DNA of 64,000 nt from Glandiceps talaboti. Its lineage: Eukaryota; Hemichordata; Enteropneusta; Spengelidae. The stretch is from assembly GCF_964340395.1 (NCBI RefSeq), contig NC_135549.1, forward strand, positions 17,480,842-17,544,841, given 5' to 3'. The notes under the pieces are model-generated. The model searched no databases and was not told the origin of the DNA. It worked only from the letters and a program-made list of their open reading frames with translations. The translations under genes were made by a program, and so were the position numbers. Of this stretch, positions 37,999 to 49,900 are shown piece by piece; within the stretch, counting starts at the first letter, position 1; each line of letters opens with the position of its first letter.

Positions 37999-40597
37999 AC
38001 AGACCACGATAGACAATATACTGTAAACCTGGAAACTTTCGCTACAGACATATTTCGCTTATTTTTCTGGAAAACAAAATCTGAAAATAAGTAGTGGCTA
38101 AACTGTCTTCTTGTATATAAAAACAGTGTACAAGGCTTAGAAATGTGTAAAATGTTAGTCTCTGGAAAAGAGTTGGAGACTGTAGAATTGTGAAATTTTC
38201 TAGTGGTGAAAATATCTAGGTTTACAATGTAGTGTTCTGGAGTGAACTACAAAACATTGTGTACGTTTACTAGATATAAAAATCAAACCTATATGTAAAT
38301 GACATAGTTAGGTGTTATATTTACAATCAGACTGTCATGAAATAGGAACTATAGTGAGTTATTTACAGATCCAATGTGAATACAATCTGATAAAAACAGA
38401 ATTGCTCTATACTGTGTATTCTACATCTACAGTGTTTGTTCTTTTGGTGGTTACTAGTAGTAGGGGTATGGCTGTAAGGTGTGTCATGATGGGGAGCCCT
38501 CAGTCACACATCAACCAACCCCCGGTACTTGCTGACAGACATGACATGACGTTGTCTCTTGGAGATAGGACGAGGCGATACCCACGATTACATCTGAACA
38601 CACAGGGTAAAAGCGCACTGCTATGAACTTGAATATTTGAAATAGAGCCGTTCTGTACGTCGGATTTTAATCATATTGTTACATATCATAGTGTAGTAAG
38701 TGTGGTGAAATGATAGTACTATGTAGAAGCACTTGTTGTGGTTCTCAGGTAAAAGCCCTGGTCTAATAATAAAGTAGGGTACAGAGACAAAAAAACCATT
38801 GTACATCTCAAACTTAGACTTACCTTTAGCTGGAATTTCATCTAAAATAGATGTTGAAATCACTCAAATTTATTCAAGATTTAACACAGATGCAAAGTTA
38901 TAATTGTATTTTGAACAGAGTTCTTCAGATATTTAGACAAGAATTTCATCATGATAGTGTTAATGTTTGAAATGCTGATGTGTAATATTGATCAAAATGT
39001 AGTTTGCACAATAAAGATATTGTAAAAAGTGCTCATTGACAACCTCTGTCAGGTGTCATGTTATGTGTGTATGAATACGTCATTCCAGACTGCAAACAGG
39101 AAATTGAGATAACAGCGCCCTCGCTCAAATTGGGGGTATCATCACCTCATAGTACTGTTTCTTAAGTGCTTTGTCCCTGTAGAAGTGTAAATCAGGGATG
39201 TTTTTCGTATTGTTGAGACATCGAGGAAAGCAGCAGTGCTCTGATTATTAATCATATGGATTAATCAAGTAACCTATACCATGTATACCCCCACGGTACA
39301 CACAGACAGGAAGTAGAGTGCCACCATGACAACAATTGGAACAAAATAAGGAAAAACTGGAGTGAACTGATAACTCCGATGTCTATCTCCTGTTGAGATG
39401 AGTGTCAATGGCATCTCTGGGAACTCCTGTCTGAACAGCATCCCAAATCAGAAACACCCCCTTCATTTATTTGTTTGTTTGTTACAGAGCAATGATTTTG
39501 TCATTCTACCTCCATGGTTTTATTGAGGGAAATCTGCTTTACATCCATACACACACAACACAGTTATCACCATGGAAATCAAACTATAGCTAAACTAAGA
39601 TGAACACAAATTAAAACTATTGTTGCAACATGTTGATATAAGCAAGCAACCTACATTAATATGTTTTAAGTTTTCTTCAGTGTTGACGCTATCTTGATTA
39701 CAGGTTGATTACGACTCTGATAATCCAGCCCTTGGTTTACTAAGATAGATACAAACTACATCTATTGTCCATCACTGTGGTAGATTACACAAGTGGGTGA
39801 TAGCGGTTCCTCTGTTGTGTGATTGTAATCATCCTGTGATCAACATAGTGTAAACATTCAAACTCTCAGAACAGCATTGCAAGTCGATGTAACTCTAAAT
39901 AAACTAGTTTTCAGAGACGCCTCCCACCGGTATAATTAAACTAATGTCCATTCAGATACAAAAATACCTTATCACAGTTTTACCAACATATTGCGACAAT
40001 AGTTTTAGTTTGTGTCTATCTCCAAAACCTGAGGGCTCAACTACCAGGGTAATAAATATATCCACATAATCAAGGCATCACTTTTACTTGTGGAATCTAC
40101 CACCACCACCACATGTAGCAGTTTTAGTTTGTGTCTCTATCTTAAGTTTGCCTACAGTTGATTTTCATATTCATAAACACAAACAAGTGAATTCAGTTTC
40201 CGTTTCTTTTATCAATCATTTCCATCATTGCTTTATTTGTGAACAAACCAACAACATGCAAACACACTCTCCTCTGAAATATATTAAAAAATCACATAAT
40301 TTAGATAAAATCATCTTTCATTTTGTCTCTAATATACTTTGTATAAAATTACAAAGAAGTAAAAATGAAGTAGAATTAAATATTTGATTTTTTATAATTA
40401 TTTCTATATTTTTACAAATCATTTTTTATCAAAATCTGAGTGATGGTGAATTATTTCGAACAAAAACAAAGAAAAAAAACTTTAAAAGTGACACAAGCCG
40501 AGTTTATACACTTTTTTGCTCAAGTGAAAATACATAAAACCTTGATTTAACTATTCTAGTATAATGTTAATGTCGATGTATGCCGTCTATGATATTA

Positions 40598-40850
40598 CAA
40601 TAGGGAACTTGCAGACCCGCCATGTTGAATGTTGCATCATGGGAAATGTGACAATAAATACTAATAAATTGGTATTGTAAACAATACTGTTACATTGTTT
40701 GCAACCACAAATGGTCAATTCATAGTTTACCCTGACTATTGTGGGAGGTTTTTTATCGGTAGCTCCAGATTAGGTATTACGATAACCACAGATAATCCCA
40801 TAGTCCTTTGCATCTGAGCATGCTCAGTCTGGATTGCAAGTTCCCTATTG
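40598..40850. mobile_element. MITE-like element, 16-bp perfect terminal inverted repeats
   Basis: caatagggaacttgca at 40598-40613 is exactly inverted at 40835-40850. The 253-bp unit has no coding frame and lies in the gap between the convergent genes. Confidence 0.55.
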
Positions 40851-41199
40851 TCTTCCAGCATTGTTAGAAAAGTTGATTGCATAGTAAGGATTTCCTCAAC
40901 ATTTTCCATGCACATAAAAAAACGATGTCGTCATATCATTTATGAGTTTTATCTCTACACTAGGTTTGAGTTCAGTCAACTAAAAGTGATGGTTAAGTAT
41001 GCTTCAGTATATAGAATACTTTGAAAATACAGCAAAAAATTACTCCTGAAAAACATGTAAACACAGCTTGTGTTCCTTCCTTGAAAAAAATAACATGAAA
41101 ACAACTTTACAATATCATTATTGTACAAGATTAAAATGATAGATTAGTCAAAATACTGGTATCATTCATTATTCATTGTATTGGTTTACCTTAATTATC

Positions 41200-41345
41200 A
41201 TGCAAGACAAGTTATAAAATCTAGAAACCATACTAACGACAGTATGCAAGACAAGTTATAAAATTTAGAAACCATAGTAACGACAGTATGCTGAATTCTG
41301 AGTTTATCATCTAGCAACTATAGAAACCACAGTATGCTAACTTCT
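41200..41345. repeat. Three-copy tandem repeat, about 50-bp unit
   Basis: The unit tgcaagacaagttataaaat, then ctagaaaccatactaacgac, is followed by agtatg; the third copy is degenerate. Confidence 0.7.
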
Positions 41346-43403
41346 GACAAGGATGACGAGTTTATCACGTATTGAACCCTTCTACCGTAATCAGAAAGAC
41401 AAAAGATTGCTTAGTTTGGCCACTAGGAGTGCTGTTCAAAAAGATGAAATTGGACCAAAGCAAGGGCCATGATAGTTGAGTACTATAGCCTCATTTGAAA
41501 GACTCTTGATTTCCCAGTGTTTCATGGCCAAAGTTGGTATCATTCTCTGGAAAGTAGAAATTCATTTGATGACTCAGAGAATGATGTTACAAATCTTGGA
41601 AGACCTTAGTAATGGTTTAAAAAACTCTTCTTATCTGAAGACTTTTTGTCATATCTTTAAAATGACATAATTTTGAAGTAAAATTAACAACACAAACTGA
41701 CTGAGAGTATCGATATTTTATATCTAACATGAACCCAGAGTTAAAACACATTCATTCTCACAACACAAACATTTAGTTGCATCATGGGTAAAATCTAAAA
41801 CCAGCTTGATGCTGAGAGTCGATCCTCTTATGGGAAAGAAATGTGTTGAAAATTTTGGAGGTGATTATATATACATAACATGTGTCATTGCTCTCATGAT
41901 GCAGCTAGTGGGGTTTGCTATTTGTGTTACGTACCACAGATCTTGGAGTAGACCTCGAACTTCACTCCAGGGTCTATGATATTACTGGTTGTGAGGTACA
42001 CACTATCAAAGTCTCTCTATCTCTGGTAGAACTGCAGTAACACTCTTGGTGTCAATTACATTTTGGAGTAGTAGGCAGCCAAATCAGACACCATCTATGA
42101 CAAGGCTGTATTAATACTACCTGACCTACATAAATTACTAAGCTACATGGTCTGTATATAGCTGTCTTGTTCTTATAGATCTACAGTCAAATTTTCTAAT
42201 TTTTATGATTTCTGATGCCAATTGTTCTTCAACTTTATTTGTCATTTTTTATCTCAGCAGTAATCTAAGGTCTTGCTCATGACTAAAGTCAATTTTACTC
42301 CAGGATTGAAAAGTTCTCAATTTTAACACTTTTTTTAAAGTCAATATCTTAATTGGTACATTCAGTAGTTTTAACATATAAAAGCTTTATTAAAAGCAAA
42401 CAAATAGAAAACATGATTCTTGGTTATCTTTTTATATGAGCTATCATAACAAATACTGAATATTGTATAATACTTCTGGTAATTAATGTCTGCGATAATT
42501 CAACTTTTTATTTCCTACAAATGGAATGTCATGAAGTGAAATATTTGGGCAAATTTGGTCTAAATACAACGATAATGGCAAATGAGCTATTGCCAAGCTA
42601 ACACTGCAGACACAACCAAAAACTAGTATTGCAACATGTAGGCTATCAATGGATGTTAGTATAAGTACACCGTGGCTCATGTACAGTAAGGTGGCATATC
42701 TCAGACTCTGATAGCAAGTTTCCTCAAGTGGGTACACACACTGGACATCAGTCAATACATAAATCTTGATCACAAAACCCATCTACATACTTTATCACTA
42801 CCGATGACTGTAACTATAGAATCATTCTACATCTTTATACGGAACACTGTCATTGCACCAGTGAGTACCATACTTTCACTCGTGTGCCTTCGTCCGGCTA
42901 CCCTTGTGTGCATTTTTTAAAGCTTTTAATTGTAACAGCTGGGTTTATGTGAATAACTTTTTTCTTAAAAGATAAAAATGATTATATTCACATGACCAAG
43001 GTACTGTCATCATCCATTTGTGTAATCTACCACTTGCAATAACTATAGTTTTAGTTTGTGTCTAGCTTTTAGTTTACCAATAGTTTGTTTTCTATACTTA
43101 CAAATGTCAATCGCTATCAATCACTTCTCAAAGAGAATAGAACTGTTTTACAGTCATGAATGACGATAGAGTAGTTATCCCTAGTTATGACTAGTTAGTT
43201 ATTCTGTACAAAAGTGGCTTGCATCTTTGTCTCGTTTTACACCATGAACAGACTTTTTTCAAAAAGTTTGAATTAATCCAAAGAGTATTCTTTAACTTTC
43301 ATAATACTGTTGAGAGGAATGCATTAATGACATTTGCTGGCCAGACTTTGTCTTGGTTATAATTCCAATGATGACCTTTTCCAGCCATGTCATATTGTTG
43401 TCA

Positions 43404-44389
43404 CTACCACAGTCTCCAATCGCTGTTATCATTACATGTACTCGGGTGTCGACGGATGGTGGAAGAATTATTCAAATCAGTTTTATTTCTCAGTGCTTCT
43501 GAGAGTACATTGATGGTATCATCTTGATCACCCATTGTTGCATCCACATCGACATCTTGTAGATTTTGTAGCTGCTCCATGGTTTCAGCATGTGTTTGCT
43601 GTTTAGCTGGTATATTCATCACTTTGTCTTGTACGTTACTATACTCATCTAGGGGTGTGTTATACTGTGGGGTGACTCTAGAGGGCGTGCTTCTATTTAT
43701 CAAACCATAATTTGGTGTACTAAGAGCATTCAGTCTGGGACTAGCTGCTGAATGTTGCTGGCCTCTGTCCTTTGGTGAAAACATGATAAAATTGATGTCT
43801 TCCAGTGAATCGTCCTGTGGATGGATTTTATCTTGTGAAGAATTGAACAAATTCTTGACATGAACACGACTGGATTGACTAGTTGTTGGATTATTATCAC
43901 TAAATTTGGCAGAAATCATGCCATCTTTCATCTGTTTGTCCATGTTACGACCAACTGTTCCCTGCTCAAGTCTCAATAATTTTTCATCATGCGCTTTTGA
44001 AGTACGTTTTGTCCTACTGGTTGCCGTACCAACAGGTGAGTCATTTTCAATAGAGCTACCCGACACATTTTGATTGGTTGTCGGGGCTATGACCTGCCTA
44101 TCACTATGCTGAATAACAGTATGGCTGTGATACATATTTCCCATGGTATCTCTGTTTGCTAACAAAGCTGGGTGGTCCTGTGGGGGTAGTGGAGTGGAAC
44201 TCGATACTGGGGGAGTCGATTGTAGTTCTTTCTCAAATACAGTCAAAGATTGTTGAGAACTTAGTCCAGCTCTCAAAGGTGTCGTTGGTCTAGCTGGGTC
44301 AGCTCTATTTGATGGTGACCTGACTCTTGAACTTCGTCCTTTTTGTTGTGAGTCGAGAGACTTTGGTGGTGAACTGTGACGTCGTACAA
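43404..44389 (-). CDS. Whirlin-like gene, exon 6: disordered C-terminal tail and stop
   Basis: The acceptor tttaacccag ends at 44390. The exon opens in the frame left by exon 5 (VVRRHSSPPKSLDSQQKG) and runs 328 codons to a TAG at 43404-43406. Its composition is Ser, Thr, Pro, Gln and Asn rich, with SPSNR and PPQDHP motifs and no recognisable domain. The last residues, SDWRLW, are not a class I PDZ ligand. Confidence 0.75.
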
Positions 44390-46816
44390 CTGGGTTAAAG
44401 AAAATAGAAATTGTTTAGTTCAAAATCTGTAAGAATTAAGTAATATTTCAAATATTTCAAATATGGTATTGATAAGATTTTGAAAAGTAGACTAGCCTTT
44501 TATAAAGAAATTAATAATAATAATAATAATCTTCATTTGTCCAAATAAATTCGGAAATTTGTTGAATAGTTGCCACAAAAGCAGTGCCACAGTGTTATAA
44601 AGAAGCAGGAGGAAACCAGAGTAACTAGGGAAAACCTGTGCATTGTTCGGCAGATTCAAAACTGAGCATCACCCCTCTTACACACAGACCTGGTTAAATT
44701 TTAATGAAACCCAGCCAATGCTTGGTGGGTTTGAACCAGGTAAGACCAAGCCTACTATACAAGCTAACTGCTCAGAGACCAAAAAACCTACACACAGCTT
44801 GTTTTGCCTCGTACTTTGTTGAATACACATAACTACAACTACTTGGGTATAGAAACAGAACAAACTGCATATGAATTATCACTAGTCAGTTGAGTTCATA
44901 CTCAACCAACAATTTATAATACCAAACTTTAATATGGCAAACAAAACATTATCTTGTTTCCACTAGCAGACTCATGGTTTTTGAAAAATTATACTCAATA
45001 TTTATTGGTTTATTTTAATCTTTGTGAAATGCTCATCTCACTTCAATTTACACATTTAATATAAGAGAGAGATTCATTGTAAACAGTCACGATGATCTAT
45101 ATGCATTATGTAAAATCCCCCCCCCCCCCCCGAAGTAGTGTTATGTAAAGACTCTGTTACATATAGTGTGCCCTCATCATCCCATGAGAGTAATTAACGT
45201 ACCTCTCCTTGCAGTATTTCCAGTCTGTACTTCATTGTTTGTGACTCTACTTGCTACATCAGTATTTTCTTGTTCTCTGGGACTACTGATTGAAATGGCT
45301 CTCTTGGATTTACCGACTGAAAATGTATAGAAAAGAAATTGATGTGAGATGTCATTCTGTATTTAATACTGTAATTAAGATTAGTAAATTCAGAGTCAAG
45401 ATAATTTAGATTTTATCAGAATCACTTGGACATCATCAAACAATCTTCTCATTGCAACGATTGCATATATTAATTAAGTGGCCATATGGATGAGGATTGA
45501 GTATTTGTTTGGAAATTGTTTTATAAATTAAAAAATTCAAAATAAATACCCAATCCTCATCCATATGGCCACTTTAATGATATATGTACACAATCATGTA
45601 TTTACTGTTCAGAAATGACATGGAGCAGAGAATAACTTAGCCAGATAGAATGGAACATTTGGCATTCCCAAACATAATGCTGTTAAAAAGAAAATTTGAT
45701 TTACCAGTGAATAGTATTAAAGGACAATACATGATTTGTACAAGGAAGGAAAGAAAATTGATCATATAAGTCCAATCATGTGTATTACAAATATGCCACC
45801 TGAGATAACTTGGGTTGGATACTGGAGAAGATATATAGTGTTGGAACTGATGAGTTGAGGTAGGACAGAATTGAATGGAATAGATAAAGAAGTGCTGTTA
45901 AGACAGGACCTGGATACTCAACTAGTACCTGTATGTGATATTCATCATTATGGATGAAGAGAATTGATCTTTTCAGCCCCCCCCCCCCCCCCCCCCCTCC
46001 CGCAACGAAAATCAGAATAAATAGAACCTTTGTTCTGAAAATGAATTGAGTTTAAAGCAGCATTGGTTAGCAGATACAGTAGAAGGTTAAGACAGACTTA
46101 AATGTGCACACTAAAAATTGTACTGCTTGGATGATGTCTTATGTGAAAGTAGAGAGTAATGATGTCGGTCTTACCTGGAAGCTGTACTAGAAACTTGACA
46201 ACATTGGATGCGGTTACCAAGTGAACAATTTGTAGATGAGTTAAACCTTGTATATCTACATCATTTACCTGAAAATAATCAATACATCATCATAACTCAG
46301 AATCTAAATTTGTAAAACATACTACTACTGTAAAGAATGCTAAGCACTAAATGTTTACAACCCCATTTACATCATTTTCTACGATGTTATTTAACCTGTT
46401 TTAATACATGATTTGTGTGAATCCAGTACAGCAACACAGAGCTATAGTGTTGAATGTCAGCAGTTTAATTCAATCTGATGATGTTTTTCTAAAAGGCAAA
46501 CTTTTGAAATAATTAACTTGTAAACTTTGAGGAGTGGCACTTTTCATTTCTATTATATACTTCAACGATGGATCGTTGACAAAAAAAATCATTTTGTGTA
46601 CCGTAATAAAACCAAATCTCGAACAAAACGTTGTAAATAGAAACTTTGTAATGAATTTTTTGTATTACCATAAACATTCTTATGACAATTTTCTAGAAAG
46701 ATTTTTTAAAACTCGTGGGATACATCATACTGCATATAATTTGTTAAGTATAGTTTGGAGCTGTGTCATTCAAAGAATAGTTAAAACATGAATAGCCCCC
46801 TCCCTGTGAGGTTTCA

Positions 46817-46851
<35 letters not shown>

Positions 46852-46866
46852 CCCTGTGAGCTTTCA

Positions 46867-46937
<71 letters not shown>

Positions 46938-49900
46938 ATCGTTTGCTTGATATATGTAATAAATACACTGGATTGTAGATATTTTGATATGAGTAAACAC
47001 TCTAATTAATTTGCATACCAACTACCATCTGTGGTAGGGTGGAGGACAGGACAGAACAAGTTAACAATAGCCGTTTTAGATACAACATAATTTAGATGAC
47101 ATAACCATAACATGCCATTGTCCACTGGCTTTTAATTGATGAGATCAACAACAACTGTCATGTCAGCTGTTATTCTATCTGGGTCATTTCTATCTCTGGC
47201 TCTTTCAAAGAATCTACTTATTTCTAGTACAAAATTCTACCAGGGGCACTTTTAAAGAACCCATTTATTTCTAGTACAAAATTCTAGCTGGGTCATTTCA
47301 GATTCTGGTACTTAAATTCTATCTCAGTCACTTTCAAAGAATCTACTTATTTCTAGTACAAAATTCTATCTGGGGCACTTTTAAAGAACCCATTTATTTC
47401 TAGTACAAAATTCCATCTGGGTCAATTCAGATTCTGGTATTTAAATTCTATCTCAGTCACTTTCAAAGAACCTATTTATTTCTAGTACAAAATTCAATCT
47501 GGGGGCACTTTTAAAGAACCTATTTATTTCTAGTACAAAATTCTATCTGGGTCACTTTCAAAGAATCCAGCTTATTTCTAGAATTGTCTTTAAGTAAATA
47601 AGATCAACCTGTTTTGGATAATACTAACACTACTACTGAGTTTTTATTGTTTTATTGCTGTAACTTACCTTGACTATTTTCTGACCCCGTTTGAGTCCAG
47701 CTCGTTGTGCAGGGGACAGTGGATCAATACTGGCGACAGTCACTTCCATATTATAATCAGAACCCCTTATTTGTAAAGCAAAACAGAATTTTGATCTATG
47801 TTAGTATATCTACAAATGAAGAGGTAAAATTTAGTTAATGTAAGGACAAAAATTTTAATTTTGGTTTGAGTATATATTAGAGGGAAAATCACTCCAGGAA
47901 ATAAAGGTGTTTGCTTTAATATAAACTATGGGTTCTGGAGAGTCATTTCATGATGCTACAACATCTGCAATTACTTGCGATTTCAGAGAAGCATCAAGTT
48001 GATCTTGTGCCACCTGTTGTACAACTTACCCCCTAATACTGCAACCTAACCAACCATCTTCATCAGCCACTAAAATGATATTTCTTTCCCTGTTGCTAGG
48101 AGACCTAACTTGACCATCTTCCAATCGTGTAGGTGTAGTAACCCCAGGCATTTGTCCAAGTTGTGCAACAAACAGTGTTAGTTTTTGGGAAGACTTTAAC
48201 GCTACTACAGCCTCGGCATGAGTAACATTCTTGAATGCTGTGTCATTGACTTTGAGAATTCTCTCCCCGACCTTTAACCCCTGGAGAGTAAAGAAACAGA
48301 AAGAGAATGAAAAGATATGCATAACATTATATGAAAAATCAATCCTGTTTTTTTTGCATATGTCATCAATTTTCATCAAGTTAAAATATTACTTTGTCAA
48401 AATTAGGCATTTTTAAAAGCCAACCTAAATCGGTCTGGTTTTGCTTATCATACCAATCCATATAATTTGACCACATTTTAATAATTGCTAATCATTTGTG
48501 TACGAATTAATGGATTTACAAAAATTAAATCTCAATTTTGACAGTCAAATTGTGCGAAACATGTTGACAGAACGACATTGGTTTAATACCATTTTGATTT
48601 ACAGTACACAGTACACGTTGTATGCCAATAAACTTGGAAAATCCTTTTCAAATTTGTTTACATTGAAAATGATCAAGAAAGAAAAATCTATCTATTTTTT
48701 GGTATATGAAGAACTACCATAGTTGAATTATAATAATTTATATGAAAAAGTTGAAACCAGGAAAGCTAATAGGACTAATAGTGTTGCAACATATTCATAC
48801 TGAATTAAGTTACATTTAGACTTTCATTTTATAAAATGTAGATATATTGTAAAACAAATAACGTAAAATATGTACACTAATTATTCAAAATCTATTTTGG
48901 CATCATCATAGATTTAGTAGAGGGAGGTAGACACACATATATTCAATGTGCGATAATCATAAACTGTTCATAATTTCTGTACTCCAGTAATTTGAAACCA
49001 GTATATTTTTACAGGTCTGAAAATAACTTGGTGAGATGACTGCCCGAAATAGATTTGTTTTGATCAGAACTGAAAAGGATACGTGATATCAATGATAAAC
49101 ATTCTATGAGAGCAGTCCATTATGTTTGCTCATCACCTCACTGACCCTGAATGTCTGAGATTCAGCAGAATGTTAAAAAAAACACCCTGAAGCTGCAAAA
49201 TAACAGATTTCATGTCTCATAGCAGATCTCGCGAGATATGCAAATATGCCTAGCAACAACGGTTGCCAAACATGTGATCATGATCAAGTTTTCGCCATGG
49301 CCATGTGCGATGATGTTGAGAACAATAGTGTTGCTATCAAGCGTATGACAATTTCAGCTTGACCACCCCCACGTGGTTGCTATGGATGCAATGGCTCAAG
49401 CTGGATCTTAATTGTGAGATCTGCTGCGAGACAAAAAAAATGGCTTAATGTGACATCAGTGATGACAAAATGATGACACACCACATAAGTGCATATCTGA
49501 GAGAAACTTATTATGTCTTGCTAAAGGTTGGAATCTAAGACAAACGGTTAAGAGTGTCCTGATGACTTTAATTGTCATTTCTAAGGCATTAAAGATGTAT
49601 GATTATGAATTGTAACACATGACATGTACAAACATATACTTACTTTTTGACTTTCTTGACTTTTTATTTTAAACCAACTGTTCCAATGAGAATACCCAAT
49701 TACGAATAAATAGAGTACCCTCATGAAACCGAAGTTATCCTTAAATTGGGTATTTAAACCACAGAATATCAGTATTTGACAAAAAAACATCACATCACAT
49801 TTAGAAACAGATAATTCTTTTCTGTTATTTGAGCATTCACAATGAATTAATACATCAAACATATTTTTTTTTACTGTTCATCATCATCATTACTTCAATA

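Larger units (their letters stand above)
33716..43403. other. 3' flanks of two convergent genes
   Basis: The 3' UTR of the PDZ-Death gene must start at 33716; candidate aataaa signals lie at 34760 and 34999, with no way to choose. The 3' UTR of the whirlin-like gene runs down from 43403; a minus-strand AATAAA at about 42507-42512 is one candidate. The rest is minisatellites, a MITE and phrases such as gttttagtttgtgtct repeated near 40.0, 40.1 and 43.0 kb. No gene supported. Confidence 0.5.

Noticed and set aside
42483-42782. 99-codon hydrophobic minus-strand frame with membrane-like segments
   Set aside because: It lies where the whirlin-like gene's 3' UTR is expected, has no splice support, and its composition fits AT-rich non-coding DNA.
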